64,000 nucleotides of DNA from Acanthopleura granulata. Taxonomy: Eukaryota; Mollusca; Polyplacophora; Chitonida; Chitonidae. The stretch covers positions 18,306,120-18,370,119 of the forward strand of contig JABBOT010000002.1 of NCBI GenBank assembly GCA_016165875.1. Direction: 5' to 3'. Position 1 is the first letter of the stretch; each line of letters begins with the position of its first letter. Under the pieces are notes generated by a model that made no database searches, was not told the DNA's origin, and saw only the letters and a list, made by a program, of their open reading frames with translations. A program made the position numbers and the translations under genes. This document shows, in pieces, positions 13,559 to 23,480 of this stretch.

Positions 13559-13575
13559 CATCTGTCTTCCGTCTG
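13559..13575 (-). promoter_or_regulatory. Conserved 17-base word of the module, copy C
   Basis: Third perfect copy of CAGACGGAAGACAGATG, 60 bases before the ATG at 13499. The persistence of this word and spacing in three otherwise diverged copies is the reason for listing it. Confidence 0.35.
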
Positions 13576-14690
13576 TGACTCAATAATGGTATCAGTTGAT
13601 GTTATCAGAGCATATCCGTGTTAAATCACCTTACTTGGTTCAGTTCTGATTATAAATTATCCCCACCGAAGTCAGCCCTAGTGTATGGAGTTACTTTGTG
13701 TGCAATATAGCCACGCAAACCGATGTAAAGCCATATTGTTGCCCACACTTACACCTAATTCAGTCAATCAAGTCACTAGCTGTACAATTCATTGGAATGA
13801 GATTTTTTCATAAAATACCAATTTGCAAGCGCAAATAAGAAAGAAAAACATAACCTTGCACTTCATCTTTACAAAACATCATGCCTGGCAGATTGTGCCA
13901 GACTATGGTACAACGTTATGCCGTATACCTCACAGCTGGGAAGGGGGAGATTCTTCTAACAACGAGGGCACAAATACTGCAAACATTTACGGCATTCACT
14001 TAGTCAATTACGTACGTGAGTTACGCACTTGGCAACTTAAATGTTAAGGATTATATTAACAACCTAGATACAAATCCCGAAACTGACCAATAACACGCCA
14101 CGCGTAGAAGTTTCGTTTTCAAATTTAATTCGGGGTCATCTACAGACAGACAAAACAGGAAACACTTTCTGCTCGCATCAATACAGGATACCGCCTTAAC
14201 TGTTACCGTAACTGTTATTTTAAACATTAATGTATAGCCTCATGATTTCCGTCAGAGGATTTTTTTTTCACTTTTGATGGCTATAATGGTGGTAATATAT
14301 GTTTTGATAGTTCAACTTCTCTGGCCATGAGCAACTTTTAAGACGTATAACTGGATAGGCGATCAACATGTTCGACACAGGATGTTTTTAGTCAACATCA
14401 GCCAGGACCTAACATATTTTATAGAGTTATTATGGGTTTAGAAATTCGAATCATAGCCTGAAGAGTTTTCTCCATTAAGACTTATGGAAAATGAAAATGC
14501 CACGTTGTAGTAATTCAAGAAAAGCAAGCCTCTCTTCCAGTGAAAATCATTTTAATAAGGAATATAATGTATAAACAAATGATTACATTCTGTCGCAGCT
14601 TTAGCATATTACAGCTATGTTGTGTATTATTCCAGAAAACTGATTGGTTTTAAAAGCTACATGTTTTAAAAGGAAACTGTAAATTCGTAG

Positions 14691-17600
14691 AACTTCACAT
14701 GCTGTATTAAAACTTCGTGCTGCCTGTAAGATAACATGTATCGACATGGCCATCGATTCTGTCATATAACCTGAAGACGGAGTTGACAGCCTAGATTCTT
14801 CTTCGAATATCAGAGAAGTTGACTTGCAGAGACGAGGGATAAAGATTTTGTGATGATTCTCTGGTTGGTGTGTATTTTGGTAAGATTTCACTATCTCGTT
14901 CGTAAGCTGATAGGAACTGGCCACGGACTAAACGCCTTGTTGAACACTTGTTTAGTGATCACTCACGAAGACCAAATACCTGTCCGCCCTCCTCGTCTTC
15001 ATAGACGGTAAAACCTTAGACGCCAAGTCAATAAATAAAAAAGAATGAATGAACTAATAGTCATATACAGATGAACAACATTTCCGGTATGACCCACAGC
15101 AGAGCAAGTTTTCGGGTAAACAAAGCGCCAGGGTGTTTGTTTTTCTTAACACTTGACGGGTAAACTCATTCAGCAGACGGTTTGGCGTTTATCGCGGTAG
15201 TATTTCAACGTAGGACTTTAGTTTTCTTCTCTCGTAGGAAATCAAAAACTAGTTTGCTCTTCGCTACTGAGAAAGGCTGATCCTCCACGAGCTTACCTTT
15301 GATTACGGCTCGAGATAAGGGATGTAGAGAAACGGGTATGCATACTCCCTGTGTGCTATTTTGGCCTATATTATGTTTTATTATGCGTTCATTGTTTTTG
15401 TGGTATCAATGACCTGATTCCGTGAAAGTTTCATAGTAGAAGTACATGTGATGAGTAAGCTGTTTCCAGCCCACTTTACTGTATATAACAGATATTGTGA
15501 ATACATTAAGCTGACAATAATATTGTGAGACTTGACAACTCACCGTGTTTATCTCATTTTAAAATTGTGTGATGCTACATAGCCTGTATTAAACTCGCAG
15601 CCAAATTACAGAGTACATTTTAGTGCTATCCTTCACAAATAAAGAATTTCTCCAATGCTTACATGACAACCCCATAAAGCTATATACAAACATCCCCATA
15701 TCTGTCTACATGGCCCTCCATGTATTCTGTTTTATAGCTCTTTGCTAATTTTCAGAAACATAGTCGTGAAAACAGGAAGAAAAAAGTATTTGTCTTAAAT
15801 GTCGTGTATATTTCTGAGATTACCTTGATTTTTGTTTCGTGCCCGCTAAATACTAGGATATATATATAGGCACGACTAAAACTATGTATTAGCAAGGTTA
15901 CTTCTTGGTCTGTTCCAAAAATAGGTTCCTAACTCCTAGTCAGCGTCTCGTAATCTTAATGCATCTAGAAGATATATACACACAACTAAAAGGAGGGAAA
16001 AAGATTTGCGAACGAATGTTAGCAATTTTGCCGAACGTTACAGTGTAATTAAATTGAGAAGGTGTGCACTCAAGTAACATTACCGTGTTCAAAGGTTGAT
16101 TTGTCAGGTAATGAAGAAAAACTAACAGTCTGCTTGGGACATGACTTTACCGTTTTGCGGAAAATATTGGCCCGATGATAGTCATGTTGGCTGACGACGG
16201 CCAGGCGTAGTCACCCACGGGCAATGAATAGTGTTGGAACCACTTTTTTTTCTTGCCTGAGTGTGTCTTGTTTATTTTACCTCCCTTTATCAGGAACACG
16301 GTGAACACCGCCCTCTGGACTTTTGGTTACGACAACATACCCCATCCATTACCGGCATCAGGAATACTGCCATCGACGTCTGATTTATGTATGTAGACCG
16401 TTTGGCGCGTGCTGTTAGCTTCAGAGATAACGACCAAAATCGCTGTGGTTGTTACAGCTGTAGAAAACAGCCCAGCCTCGCGCTTAGAATTTGAACTGTT
16501 GACATTCGATACGTAATAATCATTTAACAACGGGTAAACCGCCACAAGGAGTGCGGAGTTTTGTAGGCAACCGATATATAAGACTACCGCAGGCTGCTCA
16601 AGTGCTATGCTTCTCCTTGAGGTCGATGACAGCATTGCAAAACATCACCCTTGACATTTCACCTTTGACATGCTTGAGTGTACAAGCTAGTATTCCTTGA
16701 ATGTGTAAATAAAAATACAGCGTTATGTTTATAATTCACCGCAAATTATACTAAAAAGAAATAAATTGTTTCGTGTTTTGACTATCTGAGCATTTAAAAG
16801 TATGGCGTTACCTAACTGTGAAACACAAACAGGGTGTAAGTCTCAAAGTTAAAAGCTTAACGTGTATAATCGGGATTTTTAATTTTTCATTTCATTTATT
16901 ACTGGGCGACTTTGTAGCAAATACATTTGGAAGAAGTTGTGTGTCAGTCAGTGTGTGGGCTTTCTTTATTTCCAAGTGCCGGGTGTGTTAAAGTCATATG
17001 GACGTACAGTTATAGCTGTGTCGTTCTGTGCCAGACACGTCTCGGGATTCTCTGCTGGCGTATAACATTACAAAGTATGAGTAGTATATTTGTACACGTA
17101 CATTCTGGGCAGATCCTGCTGAGAGATAACATAGCCGAAAATAGCTTCCCAATGTGTGAAAATGAGAGCTGGACAGTTCACTGCTTTTTCTGTCAGCAGC
17201 AATAAAAGGTTTGCCCTCGATATCTTATCGGATATGAGAATACAGGAGATCGGCAAACACAGAAAGCCAAACCTCTAACACATAATGCAACAACACTAAC
17301 CTTTTGCTTGCAAACACGACATTGGAAATAAATAAAATCACAATTTCATACTCCTATAACAACCTAAGTGCATGGCAGGTTATCTTTCTCTCTTAGCGTT
17401 CGTTCAAAGATTGATCGATAGATCTATAAGCTTAATCCCCTGCGCATGTTTTGGCAAGCAATTTTTACATGCGGCTTAAAAATTTCACAAGTCACCCACG
17501 AGGTTGGATAAGCGGCTTAAAGTAATCAGAAGTTAAGTGTTGTTGACCATGCACTGGCATTGTGTTCGATCTTGGAGGGTCAATATCGTGTCTAGTGGCA

Positions 17601-18340
17601 ATACATCAAGCGCCTTCGAATGCGCGAGTGTGACGTTACCGACCGGCTTTTGTCAGATGTAAAGCCTAATGGATTAGTTTAAAGCATTCATTTTAAATAA
17701 TTAATCCGTTTAATAGCTTTGATCTTCTGACATAATGAGTGCAAACGTCAGTGCGCTGTCACGGCTTATCTGCACAAGGCATTCTCTGACAATTTGTTAT
17801 GAAAGGAACGGATCAACACCAAAATGACATGCATAAAGTTTATGAGGATATGCTCTGCTCAGAATCGTGCGCTGTTACTTACTTCATTTACAATCGTTAT
17901 ATTAACGGTGAAAAATAAATGGTTTTACTATGAGAAGTAATATACAAAATCCCCTCTATGACACACTTGAGACATTTTGCTGTTCCCTATCCAACGTGTT
18001 TTATTCAAACTAGAAATATAGCATAATTCAACCCAAGCATGCGTGACGCAAAACATATCTGTGTGTATTTCCGCAGCGACCTTTACCTAACCACATCATG
18101 TATGGCTTATGAAGTTCTGTTTTTTTGATGGAACTTGATTCTGCTCTGACGCAAGGACAGCGGTGTTCCACCAGCGTAACAGAGTAGAATTGACAGAGGT
18201 TAAAGAACGCCCTCAACAAATAACTGAACATATATATAAACTGCATACCAGTTGTCTTACAAATACCCGAGACACGTTAAGGCTGAATGTCAGATTTGAC
18301 TTGTAGACAGACACATTGCTGTCATTCATTTGAGAATGGG
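14691..18340. other. No supported gene
   Basis: About 3.6 kb with no SINE, module block or exon that I can defend. Reading frames of 107 codons (14601-14924, -) and 102 codons (16327-16635, -) are within the range expected by chance for this base composition. Confidence 0.5.
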
Positions 18341-19775
18341 TTGAGACAGGATGCAGAGGGTCAGGTGTAATCCAGGATGTAAAAAAGCAGGTGTAAAACC
18401 AGGTGAAAACAGTAAAATCTTGATGCAGATGCAGTCAGGTGTAAGACATAATGGAAAAAGTCTGACACAAGATAGGGTGCAGAAAGTCAGGTGTAAGCCG
18501 GATGCAGAAAATCAGTTTTAAGACAAGATGCAGAAAGTTAAATATGAGTCAGGATAGAGAGAGACAGGTAAAAGCCTGCATGCAAAAGATCAGTTCAGAA
18601 GGCCAGGTGTGAAAAAAGTCCGGCGCGAGCCTGGGTGAAGACGGTCAGGTGTGAAAAGTGTCATGTTACAGTCTGAGTGCAAAAAGCCAATTGAAGAAAG
18701 TGAGGTGTGTGACATTAAGCATAAGGTCAGCTGTAAACCGGGATGTAGAAAGTCAGGTGAGAGTTTGAGTGCAGAAGGTCAGATCTGACACAGGATATAA
18801 AAGGTCAGCTGTGAACCGGAATGCAGAAAGTCAGGTGAGAGGCTGTATGCAGAAGGTCAGCTGTGAAAAAGGTCAGGTGAGAGCCTCAGTGCAGAAAGTT
18901 ATGCGTAACACAGCACACAGAGGGTGAGCTGTAAACCGGAATGTGGAAAATCAGGCGAGGAGCTGGATGCAGATAGTCAAGAAAGAGAAGGGCAGCTGTG
19001 AACCTGTATGGAGGAAGTCAGATGAGAGCCTGGGTGCAGAAAGTCAGGTGTGAGACAGCTTCCAGAAAATCAGCTGTGAACCGCGATGTAGAAAGTCAGG
19101 TGAGAGCTAAGATGCAGAAGGCCAGGTGTGAGAAAGGTGAAGTGAGAGTCTGAAGACAGAGGGTCAGGTATGCGACAGTAGGCCCTATGCAGAAGGTCAG
19201 CCGTGAACCAGGATGTACAAAATCAGGTGAGAGACTGGGTGTTGAAAATCAGGTGAGAGACACCATGCAGAAGGTTAGGTCTTCGACTGCATTCAGAACG
19301 TCAACTATGAGCCGTGATGTAGACAGTCAGATGAGAGTTTGGGTGTAGAAAGTCAAGTGTGAAACTGCCAGCAGAAGGTCATCCGTGAGCCGGGATGTGG
19401 AAAATCAGATGAGAGCCAAGGTGGATAAAAGTAGGTGTCAGACAGCATGCAGGAGGTCAAATGTGTGCCGGGATGTATAAATTCAGGTGAGAGCCTTGGC
19501 GCAGGAAATCAGGTGTGAGACAGGATGCAGAAGGTGAGCAGTGAACCCGGATAGAGATAGTCAGGTGAGATCATGGGTGCAGGAAGTCAGGTTTGAGACA
19601 TGATGTAGATAAACAGATGTGAGACAGGGTTGAGAACGTTAGAGAAGAGCTAGAGTGCACAAGTCAGGTGGAAGGTTAGGCGCAGAAAGGCAGGTGTGAA
19701 ACAGGTTGTTCATGGACAGATTGCAAAAAGTTAGTTGAGAGCCAGAATACATAAGTCAGATGGGAGACTAGGTTC
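18341..19775 (+). repeat. 26-bp minisatellite array 1, with 78-bp trimer organisation
   Basis: Diverged tandem array of a 26-bp monomer built on GTGAG-, GGATGCAGAA and GGTCAGGT-like segments, about 55 monomers. Three monomer types alternate: one beginning CTGTGAACCGGGATG, one GTGAGAGCCTGGGTG and one GTGTGAGACAGGATG. The first type recurs with exact 78-base spacing (18731/18809, 18996/19074, 19305/19383), and elsewhere at 104 (78+26) or irregular spacing. This is a higher-order repeat of three monomers. There is no open frame across it, so it is not a protein repeat. Confidence 0.85.
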
Positions 19776-21724
19776 ATGGAACCCTCACCACTTGTGTTGT
19801 AGCGATTAAGTGACAAGTACATTAGTAACTCGGCCAAGACCTGCACAAGAGAAGAATCCAAGGGTTAAGATAGGACTCGCACGAAAGCCATGCGTCGTGC
19901 AAAATAGCCACACCACTTGGTTTCGCAGTGCGTTTTCTTCCCGTAATTTATTTCACATTAGTACATGCCACTGCATCGTGCACTAAAACGCAGATCATAT
20001 CATCGATAAAAGAAAAAGCAACTATTTTCTAAACACAAATGTTGTCTTGTCTTCCTACTTCATTTTGAGAGAACATTTCATTTTGAGTCTTCTTTCCCGT
20101 AATTCCGTTTCTATTACCACACCAAATTTACAGCCTTCATTACACTGTTTGGTTGTTTTAAAGTCCGCCTGATTGTAGAGGCCGTTTCTCTAGCTCATGC
20201 TTAGGCGAGGCCAGCTAGTAATCTGGAGGCCCTCTTGAGACCTGTTACAATTCGTCCATAATAAAAGCGTTAGCGTATAATCACGGGTGAAAAATATGCG
20301 AGGTATGAAATATGGTAATAGCTTTGTACACAGGTTCAGGATGCTAAATATTATATAAAAAGCAATCATAGGTATAGTATCACATAGCACAAGGCCGAGT
20401 TCTGTATCTAACGCGGGCACGTTTACCATAGCATTGCGAAACATTTCCGAAGTTGATCAGAAGTTTATTCTTCTATAACCCAGATTGAAACTCTGATTTA
20501 TCACGTAGAATCAAACCAAATATACCCATTCCAGTGAGGAATGGCACTCGTGTATTACTGAGAAGCAGTTCATTTTATTTGATTCTAAAAATGATGTTTC
20601 AAATGACTACGACCGATACTACGCGTACGTCAAATACCTCCAGTTTTTGGTCGAATGATATCTTCATGTAGTTTGACTTTCGTACGCATCGCCTGATTTA
20701 TGCGACACTCTGGTGTAAATAAGAGACTAATTTCACACCCCGACGCCTACTGTAACTATTGATATAGCGACGGATGTATCCCGATGATGGCAGACTTTTT
20801 GGTCGTAGATCTCCAGTAATCACTGTTAACTGTGTTAAAAACCATACTTCAGCGATATGGTAGAACAATGTGTACAGCTGTGAGGTTGAAAATCAGTGAA
20901 TGCGTTCAGGAATGGATCTTTCAACCTCAGTAGTTCAACAGAGCTTGAGGTGTAAAACACCATTCTTATTAAGTCTGATATTAGTATAACTATACTGTTT
21001 GTATTTCGATAGTGCAATTTCAACCTGTGTGAAGGGTGAAAACAGGCCTTGTAAAAATATAGGATGAAAGGTACTTATTTGTCGTAAAGAATTATATCTT
21101 TAGTCGTTTGAAGGATAATCTTGGCCTTAGAACCAGTGTGAATATTTATTTATTTATTTATTTATTTTATTTGATTGGTGTTTTACGCCGTACTCAGGAA
21201 CAATTCACTTATACGACGGCGGCCAGCATTATGGTGGAAGGAAACCGGGCAGAACCCTGGGGAAACCCACGACCATCCGCAAGTTAGTGTGAATATCACC
21301 TATATCATAATATAAAAATATTTAACATACAATTATACGCAATGGCGTCAAATTGATGCCTTGAACTCAGCCATAGATAAAACGTTCTGCTATTCTGGGT
21401 TTGAGTGTATGTAATTGGTTCCCCAGGCCTCAACAAAGGGAAGTAAGGCATTCAGCTGATAAAGCAGCAGCATCCTCTTCCTATCTGAATAACAATACTG
21501 GAGATTTGAATAACGCAGGAAGTGATGAAGAATTACCATAGTTGGCATTGTTATTCAAGTACGTAGAGGGCACCGCTGTTTCAGGAGTTACAAGACTTCC
21601 TTCCCTTTGTAGAGAGCCGGAAAACCCTGTTTGTTCAAAAGGAACACATATCTGATTTATTTATGTGATTAAGTTTGATTATTTGTTAGCAGCGTAAGCA
21701 AGAGTATTTCGCCTACAAAACGGA
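19776..21724. other. Flank of minisatellite array 1; one SINE, no supported gene
   Basis: Around 20080-20150, about 320 bases after array 1, a stretch containing TTCTTTCCCGTAA matches the same-distance flank of array 2 (23400-23460). This indicates that the arrays and their right flanks derive from one another. A SINE-1 copy lies at 21145-21285. Nothing else is recognised. Confidence 0.4.
21145..21285 (-). mobile_element. SINE-1 copy, 3' half with TTTA repeat
   Basis: Well preserved SINE-1 3' half on the minus strand. A (TTTA)n stretch is followed by TTGATTGGTGTTTTACGCCG, TACTCAGGAACAATTCACTT, CGGCGGCCAGCATTATGG, the GGAAACCGGGCAGAACCC block and CCCACGACCATCCGCA. The tRNA-derived 5' part is missing. 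Confidence 0.85.
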
Positions 21725-22055
21725 TGAAACAAATGAGGGTAGAGTGAATAAATAATCAACCTTTGGTATGTATCTGAACAACGTTTTCACATGCAACAGC
21801 GAAGCAAACGACATGTGTTTATCATGATGGTGCACGGTAAGTGATGTCCACTGACCTTCATGTAGGACCACTTAAGCGGCCTCGTATTATACCACCAAAA
21901 TAGTGATGGGGAGGCAGTCTAGAAGATTCCCTGCCCTCGGTTTGAATTCAGTTCTCCTGTGTCATAGTCACTGACGGATAAACATCACGATTTCTGAGAA
22001 AAGTAAGAGCTGAAATTTTAAATCCTGCACGGCAGATGGCTTACAGAGTCAAATT
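21725..22055 (+). repeat. Left arm of a long inverted repeat
   Basis: Pairs with 23145-23480 on the opposite strand. Shared segments in order include ATCAACCTTTGG, the TCATGA...GTGCAC...AAGTGA block, ACTGACCTTCATGTA, GACCAC-TAAG, GAGGCAGTC-AGA-GATTCC and GATAAACATCA. About 70-75% identity by eye. The arms enclose about 1.1 kb that includes minisatellite array 2. Confidence 0.65.
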
Positions 22056-22519
22056 CATTTGCTCATTGCGCAACTCGGTGTTGGCGACTAATTACACGTT
22101 GGAAGATATACTTTTCAAATAAATTTGGAAATCCATAAACGTTAAGTCATAAATCTGACATTTCAGAGTAACCTATGCTTGTACAAACAGTTAATCCTTG
22201 TTAACATTCCCAGAGTACATCAAGGTCTTTTATATTACAAGCCAAGTAGTTATAAGATTTTCAAAGTGTCTAAAAAACAGCAGTTCTGTACAATTATCCC
22301 CCGCACAGTCATATACTACCTCACTGGATTTGTAGCTTCTTCCGCTCTCCATATTCCTGTGACTTTGACAGGTCGATGGTTTAGTCAGAGCATTCCGGCC
22401 TCTTCCACTTACAAATTTAGCTGCCATCGTGAAAGTTAAACGGTTATGAAGGGTTGCGTTAAATGTAGGTCAAATAAATCAAGAATGAATTAAGTGCCAG
22501 AGTAATTTGTAAATCTCGA

Positions 22520-22640
22520 CTTCGAAACCGAGATTCGTATATAATCCGTCAAGCAAAATGCGCGCTCTGGGTGAATAATCGCAAGGACAGTTTCTAAAGA
22601 CGACAAATAACCATAGCCTTCAAAGTCTGGCTATATCCTT
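22520..22640 (+). repeat. Dispersed block X, copy 1
   Basis: One of three copies of a roughly 120-150-bp block marked by CGAAACC..ATTCGTAT, AATAATCGCAAG and CAGTTT..AA..ACGACAAATA. The other copies are at 30388-30570 and 43685-43830, all on the plus strand. No coding signal; probably a piece of an unclassified interspersed element. Confidence 0.55.
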
Positions 22641-22649
22641 CTGTAGACT

Positions 22650-22750
22650 ATGTAGAGTACACTCAGTACCTAGATTAGATGACCGCATTACCACGCACAA
22701 ATGCTGATCCATTCTTCACAGTCAGTATAACGATTACGAGCATGTGCTAC
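22650..22750 (+). repeat. Duplicated block upstream of array 2
   Basis: Contains GCTGATCCATTCTTCACAGT followed by CAGTATAACGATTACGAGCATG. A near copy occurs at 25840-25930 (GCTAATCCATTCTTCACAGT, then CAGTGTACAGATTACATGCATG), where it is not followed by a minisatellite. Confidence 0.5.
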
Positions 22751-22764
22751 AAAGGTTCAACCAT

Positions 22765-23082
22765 GTGTGAGTCAGGATGCAGAAAACCAGTGTCTGCCCC
22801 GATTAAGAAAATCAAGTTTTAGCCTGGATGAAAAAGGTTAGGTGTGACCGTTTACAGAGTCCGGAATGAAGCATAATGGAGATAGTGAGGTGTGAGCCCT
22901 GATACAGAAAGATCAGATGTGAGCCAGGGTGCAGAAAACCAGATGAGAGTCTAGGTGCAAAAAATCAGGTGAGCCGGAGTGAAGAAAAGTCCTGTGTGAA
23001 CCAGGGTGTAGAAAGTCAGGTCTGAGCTCGGATAAAGAAAGTCAGGTGTGAGAAGGGATACAGACAGCCAGGCATAAGCATG
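22765..23082 (+). repeat. 26-bp minisatellite array 2
   Basis: About a dozen diverged monomers of the same 26-bp family as array 1, for example GTGAGCCAGGGTGCAGAAAA, GTGAACCAGGGTGTAGAAAG and GTGAGAAGGGATACAGACAG. Same orientation as array 1 and roughly a fifth of its length. It lies inside the 21725/23480 inverted repeat. Confidence 0.8.
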
Positions 23083-23144
23083 AATTCATTTAGTATGGCC
23101 GTACAGATTTATGGTGCAAGTCAGTTTGAAGTGCGCACAGTTTG

Positions 23145-23480
23145 ACAGTTTTGAGTCTCCCTGAGTGTAGGATTTCATTGTGTATCTCATACTTTTTTCA
23201 GTCACCTTGATGTTTATCTGTCAATCGCTTTTACACAAGAGAGTTGAATTCAACCCGTGAACAGGGAATCCTCTGGACTGCCTCGCCATTACTGCTCTCG
23301 TGGTGTTAAACGAGGTCAACAGCTCAAAGTGTTCAACTTATGTGGTCTTACATAAAGGTCACTGAAGGTCACTTGCAGTGCACTTTCATGACACACAGAT
23401 CGAGTTTTCTTTCCCGTAAAAACGGTCTTTTAGATACTTACCAAAGGTTGAAGGTTTATTCATTTCCTCCATCTATAAAT
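23145..23480 (-). repeat. Right arm of a long inverted repeat
   Basis: Reverse-complement partner of 21725-22055. The segment 23330-23420 carries the counterpart of the left arm's ACTGACCTTCATGTA and GTGCAC blocks, and 23400-23460 the counterpart of ATCAACCTTTGG. The same right flank occurs in direct orientation after array 1 near 20080-20150. Confidence 0.65.

Larger units (their letters stand above)
10790..14690 (-). repeat. Long repeated module, copy C
   Basis: Third module copy, tandem to B. It contains the best preserved version of the module reading frame (13317-13499). Similarity to B fades left of about 10790 and right of about 14690. By eye, conservation is patchy: blocks of roughly 70-75% identity are separated by unalignable stretches, indicating an old duplication. 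No terminal inverted repeat or target-site duplication could be identified. Confidence 0.7.

Noticed and set aside
14601..14924. 107-codon minus-strand frame
   Set aside because: Overlaps the end of module copy C, where copy B has no matching frame; no splice or domain support.
16327..16635. 102-codon minus-strand frame starting with ATG in a slightly GC-richer patch
   Set aside because: Hydrophobic stretches and a possible GTATGT donor were noted, but there is no family, partner exon or repeat support.
18341..19775. CRISPR-like array
   Set aside because: The repeats are contiguous 26-bp tandem monomers without unique spacers, and the genome is animal.
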